From Deltaproteobacteria bacterium (GTDB lineage Bacteria > Desulfobacterota > GWC2-55-46), in the NCBI GenBank assembly GCA_016234405.1, contig JACRCC010000053.1, forward strand, positions 1 through 38,635: 38,635 nt of DNA, in the 5' to 3' direction. The notes beneath the pieces are model-generated. The model made no database searches, was not told the DNA's origin, and saw nothing but the letters and a program-made list of their open reading frames with translations. The position numbers and the translations under genes were made by a program. Positions 31,201-38,635 of the stretch are shown piece by piece. Position 1 is the first letter of the stretch. Every line of letters begins with the position of its first letter.

Positions 31201-31732
31201 AATATGCCATACCCTTTTTCTCGGCCCACGTAAAGGCAAACGCCGCGCCCGCGCCGAGCGCCCCCCCGGCGGCAACGTCAAACGGGTAGTGCACGCCCAC
31301 GTATACCCTTGAGAAAGCCACCAAAAAGGCGAAGGAGAGAAATAGAGGCGTGAACTTTTTATACCTGAGGCTTAAGAATACCATTGCCGCGAAGATGTTC
31401 GTGGCGTGCCCCGAGGGCAGCGAAAAAGAATTTGTGCACCCCACGAGCATACGGACGTCTGAAAGCGCGGCGCATGGCCGCGCCCGCATGATAAGGTGTT
31501 TTAGGACGTTGCAGATAAGATCCGCGGCGCCGACCGCAGCGACAAGGACTGCAAGCCCGATCCTGTCGGGCCTTCTTCCGAGGACGATAATGAACGTTGC
31601 GGCTATAATTATCGCGCCGAGGAAATTGAACTTGAGCGTTACGAACTGCATGACCGGGTCAAGCCAGTACGCGGTAATAGACTCGTTGATGAACCTGAAG
31701 AGCGCCGTGTCCAAACGCACAAAAGTTTCCAT
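31163..31732 (-). CDS. PAP2 superfamily membrane phosphatase
   Basis: A 189-residue inner-membrane phosphatase of the PAP2 family. All three signature motifs are present: KHLIMRARP (motif 1), SLPSGHATN (motif 2, catalytic His) and SRVYVGVHYPFDV (motif 3, catalytic His and Asp). About five to six membrane helices. Members dephosphorylate undecaprenyl pyrophosphate, lipid A 1-phosphate or related lipids on the periplasmic side; which one applies here is not visible. The ATG at 31732 shares its A with the waaC stop (TGATG); a TTG one codon earlier is the alternative. It overlaps the next gene's start. Confidence 0.9.
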   Translation of the reverse strand: METFVRLDTALFRFINESITAYWLDPVMQFVTLKFNFLGAIIIAATFIIVLGRRPDRIGLAVLVAAVGAADLICNVLKHLIMRARPCAALSDVRMLVGCTNSFSLPSGHATNIFAAMVFLSLRYKKFTPLFLSFAFLVAFSRVYVGVHYPFDVAAGGALGAGAAFAFTWAEKKGMAYYEQRTRPDVVEE

Positions 31733-32787
31733 CAACCTTGTCCCCCTTGTTTCGTTTCAGGGGATTTATTACGCTCCAAAACCATTTTTGCGGCCTCGAA
31801 GACCTCTTCAACCGGTATCCCGTCCATGCAGAGCAAATCCGCGCAGTTCTTTTTAAAGCAAGGCGAGCAGGGCAGCCCCTTTCGCGCCACTACCGCGCCC
31901 CTTCCGTAAGGCCCTGTCCTCCACGGTGCAGTTGGGCCGAACAGCGCGATAACGTCCGCGCCAACGGCCGCGGCTACGTGCATTGGCCCTGAATCCACCG
32001 TAACCACGAAGCAAGCAGCGCGCATCATCTCCGCAAGCTCTTTCAGGTCAGTCATCCCGGCCATGTTGAGCGCCATATTTCCGATGCCGGACTTTATTCC
32101 GTCGCAAACCGCCCTATCGGATGCGCTGCCTGCCATTACCGCGCATAGCCCGCTGACGTCCGTTACCCTTTTCCCTAATTCGGCAAACCGCTCGATGCTC
32201 CAAAGCTTTGTTGCCCACCTTGCCGCCGGAACTATAACGAAAAACCCCGCGCCCTTTAAACCGGCCTTCTTCAATTTTTCAAAGACGCTGATTTTAGCGG
32301 CCTCGTCAATCGGAAGCGTATACGCGGCCTCGCCGGCGGTAATCCCCCCCGCGAATTTCGCAAGGTCGAGATACCGCTCCACCGCGTGTTTGTCCGGGTC
32401 ATACGCCGGTGCCTTTGCGTTTAAAAAACCCGCGCTTAATTCCCTCGCGTTGGAAAAACCGGCCTTTTTCTTCGCGCCGCTCATGAAGACCCAGATGCCG
32501 CTCTTAAAAAGCCCCTGAAAATCTATAACCATGTCGTAGCTCTCGGCCTTCAACCTTCGGGAAACATCGAGATTCGCCTTCAGGTTTTTCAGCCACCCGC
32601 GCCTTGCCACAATCACGTTGTCAATCAGGGGATTGCCTTTCAATATTCCGCTTGCTGCCTCCTCCACGAGCCAATCAACGCGCACTGTCGCGTGTTTTTT
32701 TGATAGACCCATCCTGAGCGCGGCAACGGCCGGCAATGTGTGCGCCACGTCTCCGAGGGAGGAGAGTTTTATTATCAAGACCTTCAT
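31732..32787 (-). CDS. waaC: LPS heptosyltransferase I-like (GT9)
   Basis: A 351-residue GT9 protein. Its start MKVLIIKLSSLGDVAHTLPAV is the signature of WaaC, which adds the first heptose to Kdo of lipid A-Kdo2 using ADP-heptose. The donor site is VTVDSGPMHVAAAVGADVIALFGPT. The C-terminus has CSPCFKKNCADLLC (C-x2-C-x4-C-x4-C). The start at 32787 is chosen; the longer frame from GTG 32814 translates the CGTGAAT repeat. Its stop is tied to the PAP2 start. It follows gmhB in the heptose block of the locus. Confidence 0.9.
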   Translation of the reverse strand: MKVLIIKLSSLGDVAHTLPAVAALRMGLSKKHATVRVDWLVEEAASGILKGNPLIDNVIVARRGWLKNLKANLDVSRRLKAESYDMVIDFQGLFKSGIWVFMSGAKKKAGFSNARELSAGFLNAKAPAYDPDKHAVERYLDLAKFAGGITAGEAAYTLPIDEAAKISVFEKLKKAGLKGAGFFVIVPAARWATKLWSIERFAELGKRVTDVSGLCAVMAGSASDRAVCDGIKSGIGNMALNMAGMTDLKELAEMMRAACFVVTVDSGPMHVAAAVGADVIALFGPTAPWRTGPYGRGAVVARKGLPCSPCFKKNCADLLCMDGIPVEEVFEAAKMVLERNKSPETKQGGQG

Positions 32788-32796
32788 AGAGGCGGT

Positions 32797-32824
32797 TCCC
32801 GATTCACGACTCACGATTCACGGC
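32797..32824. repeat. GATTCACGACTCACGATTCACGG repeat between gmhB and waaC
   Basis: Three CACG words at 7-9 nt spacing. The gmhB stop (32804-32806) and its last codons NRES are encoded here, exactly as the GT9 D gene ends DRES in the 102-bp element. Confidence 0.75.
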
Positions 32825-33385
32825 CTTTCTGCGCCTTACATCCGCAATGAGCCACTCGATCGCCTGAAAAATATCGCTTGCCGTGAACTCAGGTTGAAAG
32901 GACAACCGCCCCCGCTCCGCCTCGCCGCTGCCGGTCAGCACGAGCGCGGCCTTTACGCTCGGCCCGAGGTTCCTCGCCAATTCAATATCCGAGGCCTTGT
33001 CCCCGACCACGTAAGAGCGGCCTACGTCAAGGCCGAGTTCCTTCGCGGCCTTGACGACGAGGCCCGTCTTGGGCTTTCTGCACCCGCAGCCGTCATCCGG
33101 GTGATGCGGGCAAAAATAAATCCCGTCGAGCCGCGCGCCCTCGGCGGCAAGAAGTTCGATGAGCTTTTTATTTACCGCCTCCGCGTCTTGGAGCGTGAAC
33201 TTGCCCCTTGCAACCCCCGACTGATTGGATACGACAACCGCCTTGACGCCCGCCTTATTAAGCCTCTTTATTGCGGCGGCGGCGCCTTCAATCAGCACAA
33301 CCCCTGACGGGTTTCCCACGTATCCCGAATCGTCGTTGAGCGTGCCGTCGCGGTCAATAAAAACGGAAAATGGAATAGAATTCAT
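32804..33385 (-). CDS. gmhB: D-glycero-D-manno-heptose 1,7-bisphosphate phosphatase
   Basis: A 193-residue HAD-family phosphatase that removes the 7-phosphate from heptose bisphosphate on the way to ADP-heptose. Catalytic motif DRDGT (Asp11 nucleophile, Asp13), SNQSG (motif II), and the zinc-binding loop FCPHHPDDGCGCRKP with its Cys/His ligands, which separates GmhB from other HADs. VVGDKASDIELARNLG is motif III/IV. The start overlaps the waaF stop as ATGA. The final RRRKAVNRES comes from the CGTGAAT repeat. Confidence 0.95.
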   Translation of the reverse strand: MNSIPFSVFIDRDGTLNDDSGYVGNPSGVVLIEGAAAAIKRLNKAGVKAVVVSNQSGVARGKFTLQDAEAVNKKLIELLAAEGARLDGIYFCPHHPDDGCGCRKPKTGLVVKAAKELGLDVGRSYVVGDKASDIELARNLGPSVKAALVLTGSGEAERGRLSFQPEFTASDIFQAIEWLIADVRRRKAVNRES

Positions 33386-34425
33386 GCGGCCCCCTTTGAG
33401 ATATAAACCCCTGCCGCGTCCATAACCTCTGCCGCGCTAATCCCGCTCAGGCACTTGTAGTGGCCGTAGCGGCAGACCCTGTCAAAGCACGGGCTGCAGA
33501 CGATTTTTTTTATGACGACCGCCGCCTTCTCGCCAACTGGGCCGGTAAGCGCAGGGTCGGTTGAGCCGAATATCGCCACGGTCGCGCCGCCCACTGCCGC
33601 GCTCAAGTGCATTGGCCCTGAGTCGTTAGTGATAAAAACCCGCAAGTGCGCCAACAAAGACATGAACTGACGGAGCGTCAACCTTGCGCACAAATTTATG
33701 CGCTGGGTCTTTATTAAGGACGAGACCGCCTCGCACTCGGCCTTGTCAACCGAAGAGCCGAATATGAGAGACACCGCGCCGTAGCCTAAAGACAATCCCG
33801 TCAACGCGGCCGCGAAATGGGCAGGCGCCCATCTCTTTGCCTGTCCGTAGCTCGCGCCCGGGGCCGCGCCAACGAGGACGCGGCCCTCAAGGCTATTTTC
33901 CTTCAAAAATCCCTTTGCCCATTGCTCCTCTTCCGCGCTCAGGTAGACCGCAGGGATGGACGGCGAAGGGGCATGGCCTCCCATTGCAACGACGATATTC
34001 AAGTAATACTGGATTTGATGCCTTGTTTTAATCTCAGGCGTAACGTCAATCGGGAGCGTGAGGAGCCTGCGTCTAAAATCCCTTGCATATCCCACGCGCG
34101 CGGGGATGCCCGCGATAAAAGAGAGAAACGCCGCGTCAAAGGCGTTTTGAAAAAGCACGGCCGCGTCAAAACCTTTTTCCTTTATTTCAGACGCGAGATT
34201 AAATCTGCCCAAGAGTCCCTTGTGCCGTCCGGCGTCGTCATAGACGATAACCGCGCTTACGTCCGGGTTATTGAAATATACCGGCGCGACCCGCGCCTTG
34301 GCCAAGACCGAGATTTCGGACGCCGGATAAAGCGCCTTTAAGGCCGACAAGGCCGGAAGACTCATGACCGCGTCCCCTATCCAGTTCGGCGCCCTTACGA
34401 GTATTTTTTTGAATCCCTTATCCAT
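33382..34425 (-). CDS. waaF: LPS heptosyltransferase II-like (GT9)
   Basis: A 347-residue GT9 protein whose start ILVRAPNWIGDAVMSLPAL is the WaaF signature; WaaF adds the second heptose of the inner core. VGAAPGASYGQAKRWAP and ITNDSGPMHLSAAVGGATVAIFGST (donor site) are also as in WaaF. The C-terminus has CSPCFDRVCRYGHYKC, close to the cluster in other WaaF proteins. The start is the ATG at 34425 (AGGG just upstream); the longer frame to 34527 crosses the promoter. First gene of the 24-kb minus-strand cluster. Confidence 0.94.
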   Translation of the reverse strand: MDKGFKKILVRAPNWIGDAVMSLPALSALKALYPASEISVLAKARVAPVYFNNPDVSAVIVYDDAGRHKGLLGRFNLASEIKEKGFDAAVLFQNAFDAAFLSFIAGIPARVGYARDFRRRLLTLPIDVTPEIKTRHQIQYYLNIVVAMGGHAPSPSIPAVYLSAEEEQWAKGFLKENSLEGRVLVGAAPGASYGQAKRWAPAHFAAALTGLSLGYGAVSLIFGSSVDKAECEAVSSLIKTQRINLCARLTLRQFMSLLAHLRVFITNDSGPMHLSAAVGGATVAIFGSTDPALTGPVGEKAAVVIKKIVCSPCFDRVCRYGHYKCLSGISAAEVMDAAGVYISKGAA

Positions 34426-34492
34426 TATCCCTGTCCCGTATTGGTAAAATCGTGAAATTACAACGCCTTGGCCAAAAAGACCATAGCATTTT

Positions 34493-34522
34493 ATTATATT
34501 ACAAAAAATAGGGGGGTTGCAA
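34493..34522 (-). promoter_or_regulatory. Promoter of the LPS cluster
   Basis: On the minus strand, TTGCAA (34522-34517), 18 nt, then a perfect TATAAT (34498-34493). Transcription would begin near 34486 with a leader of about 60 nt before waaF. The same TTGCAA serves the opposite promoter. Confidence 0.6.
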
Positions 34523-34545
34523 TTCAATTAAGCTGGCCGGATAAT
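34517..34545 (+). promoter_or_regulatory. Promoter of the P-ATPase gene
   Basis: TTGCAA (34517-34522), 17 nt, then GATAAT (34540-34545). Transcription would begin near 34552, about 40 nt before the ATG at 34593. Confidence 0.55.
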
Positions 34546-34592
34546 TCAATAGCCTTTTGGCGGTTTTTACATATAATTATCATTACGCGAAT

Positions 34593-37313
34593 ATGGACTG
34601 GTGCCAAAAAAACATCGCACGGGTCGTCGCGGACCTCAAGACAAACGCGCAGACCGGACTTTCTTCCGCAGAGGCACGGGCGCGGCTGTCCATACACGGC
34701 CAAAACAAGCTCCTTGAGGCCAAAAGGGAATCCCGCGTCGTAAAATTCCTGAAACACTTCACGGAATTCATCGTCATCGTCCTCATCGGCGCGGCGATAA
34801 TCGCGGGCATCCTCGGCGAATGGGTGGACGCGCTTGCGATAATGGCCATCGTCGTCATGAACGGCATGATAGGCTTCGTTCAGGACGAAAAGGCCGAGGC
34901 AGTGCTCGAGGCCCTCAAAAGGCTCTCGGCCCCGAGCGCAAAGGCGCTGCGCGACGGAAACCTCGCGGCGATTGAGGCATCGGGTTTGGCGCCCGGCGAC
35001 ATCATCGTCCTCGAGGCCGGGGACTCCGTGCCCGCGGATTGCCGCATCATCGAGGCGCATTGGTTTAAAATTGACGAATCCACCCTCACCGGGGAATCCC
35101 ACCCGATAAACAAAGACACGGTTGCCGTTGAAAGCGTCATGCCGCTTGCGGACAGGACGAACATGGCGTATCTCGGCACGCACGTGGTCTACGGAAGGGC
35201 GCGGGCAGCGGTCGTTGCAACGGGCATGTCAACCGAGATGGGTAAAATCGCAAAGCTCCTCTCGGAGGCTAAGACCGAACCCACGCCGCTGCAGAAAAGA
35301 CTCGACGAGTTCGGCAAAAAACTCGTCTACGCCGCCGGGTTCATCTGCGCCGTCATATTCGTCCTCGGGATCCTGCGTGGAGGCTCTACGCTCGACATGT
35401 TCCTTACCGCGGTGAGCCTCGCGGTGGCGGCCATCCCCGAGGGCCTGCCCGCGGTCGTGACCATAACCCTCGCGCTCGGGGTGCAGCGCATGGTCTGGCG
35501 CCACGCGCTCATAAAAAAACTCCCTTCCGTTGAAACGCTCGGCTCGGCATCCGTAATCGCCTCGGACAAGACCGGCACCCTGACGCAAAATCAGATGACG
35601 GTGAGGCGGATTTTTTTGGCGTCGGGTGAGGTTATAGGCGTCGCCGGCGCGGGGTACTCGTTAGAGGGAGGTTTCCATAAAGGCAGCGCCGGGGTCGCCC
35701 CAAACGAGAACCCCGGACTTTTGCTTATACTTAAAGCCGGCGCGCTCTGCAACGCCTCCGAGCTTAAAGACAACGGTAATAACGGGATGACCGTCTTGGG
35801 CGACCCCACCGAAGGGGCGCTCCTCGTGGCCGGAAGGAAGGCCGGGGTGAAAAGGGAAGACCTCTTAAACGGCCTCGAGTTCGTTTTAGAGATTCCCTTT
35901 GACGCCGGAAGAAAGATGATGACCTCCGTATATAAGGACTCAAACGGCTTTTATCACTCATTCACCAAAGGCGCGCCGGAGAGGATTGTGCCGCTGTGTT
36001 CAAGCGTCTTTAAAGACGATTCGCCCAGGACTATAACCCGGAAAGACGCGGACGCGGCCATGAAGGCTAACGCTGAGTTCTCGTCAAGCGCGCAGCGCGT
36101 CCTTGCCCTCGCCTGCCGCTCTTCCAGCGGGCCTTTTGCCGCGGAAGACGGGGGGGATTCCCCCTCCCCCCTCGAAAAAGACCTGACGTTTCTCGGTCTT
36201 ATGGGCATGAGCGACCCGCCGCGAGAGGAGGTCTTTGTGGCCGTTGAAAAGGCGCGCGCGGCAGGGATAACGCCCATAATGATAACCGGAGACCACTTGC
36301 TCACGGCCGTTGCCATAGCAAAAGAGCTTGATATTTTTAGAGACGGAAAAGGCGGCGACCGTGCCTTAACAGGAGAAGAACTCGACATGATGAGCGAAGC
36401 GGAATTTATGGAAAAACTCCCGCGCATAAAAGTCTACGCGAGGGTAAACCCGGAGCACAAGCTTAAAATCGTGAGGGCATGGAAAAAAAGAGGCGACGTA
36501 ATCGCCATGACCGGAGACGGGGTCAATGACGCCCCTGCGCTCAAAGAGGCGGACATCGGCGTTGCAATGGGCATAACCGGCTCGGACGTTACCAAAGAGG
36601 CCTCCGACATGGTGCTGACGGATGACAACTTCGCGTCCATCGTGGCCGCCGTCGAGGAAGGCAGAAACATATTCGGCAACATCAGGAAGGCCGTCCATTT
36701 TCTCCTCTCCTGCAACATCGGGGAGATACTCGTGCTTTTAATCGCCTCCATCGCCGGGATGCCTTTGCCGCTCCTGCCGGTTCAGATATTATGGACGAAC
36801 CTCGTTACCGACGGGCTTCCGGCCATCGGGCTTGCGATGGAGGGCGTGGAACCGGGCGTCATGGATAGACCTCCGAGGGACCCGTCCGAAGGCATCGTTG
36901 GGCGCCCGCTCCTTATAGTCATGACCCTTCAGGGGGCGTTCATCGCGTTTTGCACGCTCTTTGTCTTTGCCGCACAGCTGTATTGGTTCAAAGGAACGCT
37001 CATAAAGGCGCAGACCATGGCATTCACCGTACTCGTCTTTTGCCAGAAATTTCACGTATTCAACTGCCGGAGCGCGCTTACATCGGTCTTCAAGCTCGGC
37101 GTCTTTTCGAATAAAATGCTCAACTGGGCGGTCTTTACCATATTCGCAAGCCAGCTCCTTTTGATACATATCCCCGCGCTTCAGGCCATCTTCAAGGTTG
37201 TCCCCCTCAGCTTCCGTGATTGGGCGATAGTCTTTGCCGCATCGAGCATGCCGCTGGCGCTCATGGAAATCGTAAAGCTAATTAACGAGCGTCCGAGGAA
37301 GGGCATAGACTGA
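34593..37313 (+). CDS. Ca2+-type cation-transporting P-type ATPase (type IIA-like)
   Basis: A 906-residue inner-membrane pump that moves a cation, probably Ca2+, using ATP. Helix 4 has IPEGLP with Glu283. Phosphorylated Asp325 lies in DKTGT, and TGDGVND (640-646) is the hinge motif. The M5 motif SCNIGEILVLL and M6 NLVTDGLPA carry the Asn, Glu, Asn, Thr and Asp ligands of calcium site II of SERCA-type pumps. A TGES actuator motif lies near residue 165. Start: the ATG at 34593 (MDWCQKN) is favoured over TTG 34557, which lies downstream of a good promoter but has no ribosome site either. An in-frame repeat (36150-36176) encodes GGDSPSPL in the nucleotide-binding domain. Confidence 0.93.
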   Translation: MDWCQKNIARVVADLKTNAQTGLSSAEARARLSIHGQNKLLEAKRESRVVKFLKHFTEFIVIVLIGAAIIAGILGEWVDALAIMAIVVMNGMIGFVQDEKAEAVLEALKRLSAPSAKALRDGNLAAIEASGLAPGDIIVLEAGDSVPADCRIIEAHWFKIDESTLTGESHPINKDTVAVESVMPLADRTNMAYLGTHVVYGRARAAVVATGMSTEMGKIAKLLSEAKTEPTPLQKRLDEFGKKLVYAAGFICAVIFVLGILRGGSTLDMFLTAVSLAVAAIPEGLPAVVTITLALGVQRMVWRHALIKKLPSVETLGSASVIASDKTGTLTQNQMTVRRIFLASGEVIGVAGAGYSLEGGFHKGSAGVAPNENPGLLLILKAGALCNASELKDNGNNGMTVLGDPTEGALLVAGRKAGVKREDLLNGLEFVLEIPFDAGRKMMTSVYKDSNGFYHSFTKGAPERIVPLCSSVFKDDSPRTITRKDADAAMKANAEFSSSAQRVLALACRSSSGPFAAEDGGDSPSPLEKDLTFLGLMGMSDPPREEVFVAVEKARAAGITPIMITGDHLLTAVAIAKELDIFRDGKGGDRALTGEELDMMSEAEFMEKLPRIKVYARVNPEHKLKIVRAWKKRGDVIAMTGDGVNDAPALKEADIGVAMGITGSDVTKEASDMVLTDDNFASIVAAVEEGRNIFGNIRKAVHFLLSCNIGEILVLLIASIAGMPLPLLPVQILWTNLVTDGLPAIGLAMEGVEPGVMDRPPRDPSEGIVGRPLLIVMTLQGAFIAFCTLFVFAAQLYWFKGTLIKAQTMAFTVLVFCQKFHVFNCRSALTSVFKLGVFSNKMLNWAVFTIFASQLLLIHIPALQAIFKVVPLSFRDWAIVFAASSMPLALMEIVKLINERPRKGID
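36150..36176 (+). repeat. G-run/C-run palindrome inside the P-ATPase gene
   Basis: G7-ATT-C5-T-C7. With the methyltransferase copy (24986) it shares the layout G-run, AT-rich core, CCCCCTCCCCCC. It encodes GGDSPSPL (residues 520-527) just before the conserved DLTFLGLMGMSDPPR strand, where relatives have a short acidic loop. Confidence 0.65.
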
Positions 37314-37358
37314 GGGTTTATGCCGCCTAACCTTATTCCTCTGCCATTCTTTTTTTAC

Positions 37359-37387
37359 TTGCTCTTAAAAATTTTTGTTGATATGAT
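37359..37387 (+). promoter_or_regulatory. Candidate promoter for rpmE-thyX-prfA
   Basis: TTGCTC (37359-37364), 17 nt, then TATGAT (37382-37387). Start near 37394, leader of about 49 nt with a GGAGGAAGG ribosome site. The -35 box is weak. Confidence 0.45.
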
Positions 37388-37442
37388 AAGTTATTCAATT
37401 ACGCCCCGTCCTTACGGCCGGGAGATTTTGGAGGAAGGTCTT

Positions 37443-37649
37443 ATGAAAGAAGGCATACATCCGGTTTACGAAACCGCGAAGGCTCGCTGCGTGTGCGGTA
37501 ACGCGGTAACGACGCGCTCGACCACGAAGGATATCTCCGTGGAGATATGCTCCAACTGCCACCCGTTTTACACCGGTGAGCACAAACTCGTTGACACGGC
37601 CGGCAAGATAGAAAAGTTCAACAAGAAGTACGGCCGGGTAAAGGCATAG
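37443..37649 (+). CDS. rpmE: 50S ribosomal protein L31
   Basis: A 68-residue L31 of the zinc-binding (C+) type: [24 protein letters not shown], then [30 protein letters not shown], with the CxC and CxxC metal ligands intact. It sits at the bridge of the large ribosomal subunit. The ATG at 37443 is preceded by GGAGG; the long frame back to 37320 is untranslated leader and promoter. Followed after 18 bp by thyX. Zinc-type L31 is typically swapped for a C- form under zinc limitation; no C- copy is in the window. Confidence 0.96.
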   Translation: MKEGIHPVYETAKARCVCGNAVTTRSTTKDISVEICSNCHPFYTGEHKLVDTAGKIEKFNKKYGRVKA

Positions 37650-37667
37650 TCGAGGATGGGGGGCGCC

Positions 37668-38369
37668 TTGCAGGTAACCCTACTCAAATTCACCCCCGAC
37701 CCGGAATTGACGGCGGCCCTGGCCGCCAGACTCTGCTACTCGGACTCTTCCATCGCCGGTCTGATTGACAAGTTTTCTTCCTCTGAGAAACCCGGCGTCC
37801 CAATAGAAAATCTCCTCGGCCGAATACTGAAGATGGGGCACACGTCCGTCCTCGAACACGCCTCTTTCACCTTGGGGATAGAGGGGATATCCCGGGCTAC
37901 GTCCCATCAGCTCGTCCGCCACCGCCTTGCGTCGTACTCCCAGCAGAGTCAGAGATACGTAAAGGCCTCGCGTCCCGACTACGTGACGCCGGAGACCATC
38001 GCAAAAGACCCTAAGAAAAAAAGGCGCTACGACGAGGCGGTGAAAGGCGTCTACGCCTTATATAAAGAACTCACGGACGCCGGGGTGCCGGCGGAAGACG
38101 CGAGATACATACTCCCGAACGCCGCGTGCACCAAGATAATAGTAACCATGAACGCGCGCGAACTCCTGCATTTTTTCAAACTCCGCTGCTGCGAGAGGGC
38201 GCAGTGGGAGATACGCGAGATGGCGGCCCGGATGCTCGCCCTCGTAAAAAAAGAAGCGCCCTTCATCTTCAAAAACGCCGGCCCGTCGTGCGTGGGGGCC
38301 GTCTGCTCCGAAGGGGATATGACCTGCGGAAAGGCAAAAGTGATACGCGAAAAATTCAGGAAGTTATAA
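37668..38369 (+). CDS. thyX: FAD-dependent thymidylate synthase
   Basis: A 233-residue ThyX, which makes dTMP from dUMP using methylene-tetrahydrofolate and reduced FAD. The ThyX motif RHRLASYSQQSQRY (RHRxxSxxxxSxR) is present. LEHASFTLGIEGISRATSHQLVRHR precedes it, and NARELLHFFKLRCCERAQWEIREMA is the late dUMP-binding helix. The TTG at 37668 gives MQVTLLKFTPDPE, the family's usual N-terminus; an ATG at 37656 adds MGGA and lacks spaced ribosome-site bases. Next to rpmE and prfA, as in several related genomes. Confidence 0.94.
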   Translation: MQVTLLKFTPDPELTAALAARLCYSDSSIAGLIDKFSSSEKPGVPIENLLGRILKMGHTSVLEHASFTLGIEGISRATSHQLVRHRLASYSQQSQRYVKASRPDYVTPETIAKDPKKKRRYDEAVKGVYALYKELTDAGVPAEDARYILPNAACTKIIVTMNARELLHFFKLRCCERAQWEIREMAARMLALVKKEAPFIFKNAGPSCVGAVCSEGDMTCGKAKVIREKFRKL

Positions 38370-38375
38370 TCAAAC

Positions 38376-38635
38376 ATGTTCAGAAACCGTCTCGATGAAA
38401 TAGAAAAGCGATTTAACGAGTTGTCAAACCTCCTTGCAAGCCCGGAGGTAACCGGAAACCCGGAGGTCTACCGGAAGTGCGCGAAGGAGCGGGCGTCCTT
38501 CGAGCCGACGGTCGCGCTCTACGCGGAATTGAAAAAGGCCGATAAGGAACTCGAAGACAATAAACTCATACTCGAAGGCAAAGACGAAGACATGCGCTCG
38601 CTTGCCAAGGAAGAAATTCCTCTCCTTCAGAAAAA
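38376..38635 (+). CDS. prfA: Peptide chain release factor 1 (5' part)
   Basis: The first 86 codons of RF1, cut by the window edge. MFRNRLDEIEKRFNELSNLLASPEV, then PEVYRKCAKERASFEPTVALYAELKKA, is the N-terminal coiled-coil domain of PrfA/PrfB; the spacing and wording fit RF1, which reads UAA and UAG. The catalytic GGQ lies beyond the edge. It follows thyX after 6 bp; AGGAAG lies 12-13 nt upstream, a wide spacing. Confidence 0.93.
   Translation, partial: MFRNRLDEIEKRFNELSNLLASPEVTGNPEVYRKCAKERASFEPTVALYAELKKADKELEDNKLILEGKDEDMRSLAKEEIPLLQK

Noticed and set aside
37883-37896. GGGGATATCCC palindrome in thyX
   Set aside because: It encodes conserved ThyX residues (GIEGISRA), so it is explained by the protein and not by the repeat family.

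Overview
The window looks like a chromosomal segment of a Gram-negative bacterium that makes lipopolysaccharide (LPS). The evidence is a large heptose/LPS-core glycan cluster, several lipoproteins with lipoboxes, ThyX-type thymidylate synthase, and the conserved sets yicC-gmk-rpoZ and rpmE-thyX-prfA. A DUF4416 protein and the general flavour suggest a Desulfobacterota- or Nitrospirota-like lineage, possibly uncultivated. That placement is inference from gene content; no marker here fixes it.

Layout. 1-966 (+): the tail of an unknown gene, a RelE-type toxin broken by a one-base frameshift, and a small lipoprotein. 1114-2523 (-): a response regulator fused to a GGDEF diguanylate cyclase, with a good promoter. 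2642-9100 (+): a four-gene oligopeptide/dipeptide ABC importer (binding protein, two permeases, one fused double ATPase). 9392-10003 (-): a DUF433/DUF5615 toxin-antitoxin pair. 10263-34425 (-): about 24 kb of genes all on one strand. Reading from the upstream end it holds waaF, gmhB, waaC, a PAP2 phosphatase, an ArnT-like transferase, a polyprenyl-phosphate GT2, an LPG-synthase-like membrane protein, a Trm112-like protein, a WaaE-like GT2, a GT9, a methyltransferase, a GT4, a polysaccharide deacetylase, another GT9, a CgeB-like GT, a GT4, a GT9, an O-antigen ligase, a GT9, a WaaG-like GT4, a heptose kinase, DUF4416, yicC, gmk, an ankyrin lipoprotein and rpoZ. 34593-38635 (+): a Ca2+-type P-ATPase, then rpmE, thyX and the start of prfA.

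How the genes work together. GmhB and the HldE-type kinase make activated heptose. Six GT9 (heptosyltransferase family) proteins, GT4s and GT2s build the core and outer glycan on the inner face of the inner membrane. The PAP2, ArnT-like and GT2 proteins fit polyprenyl-phosphate sugar handling, and the WaaL-like ligase would join O-antigen to core. Many genes overlap by 4 nt (ATGA or TTGA), so translational coupling is likely. The LPS cluster and the P-ATPase diverge from a 30-50 bp stretch where one self-complementary TTGCAA can serve as the -35 box in both directions.

The most unusual feature is the density of short repeats. (i) G-run/C-run palindromes around TAAT or TTAT occur between genes and also in frame inside at least five proteins. 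(ii) Elements of 102-114 bp with terminal inverted repeats built from short reiterated words fill several gaps and often supply a neighbouring gene's last codons and stop. (iii) REP-like double hairpins are present. (iv) A purine-rich element carries a GTAAAG-A-CTTTAC palindrome. I see no tRNA, rRNA, CRISPR array or intact insertion sequence.
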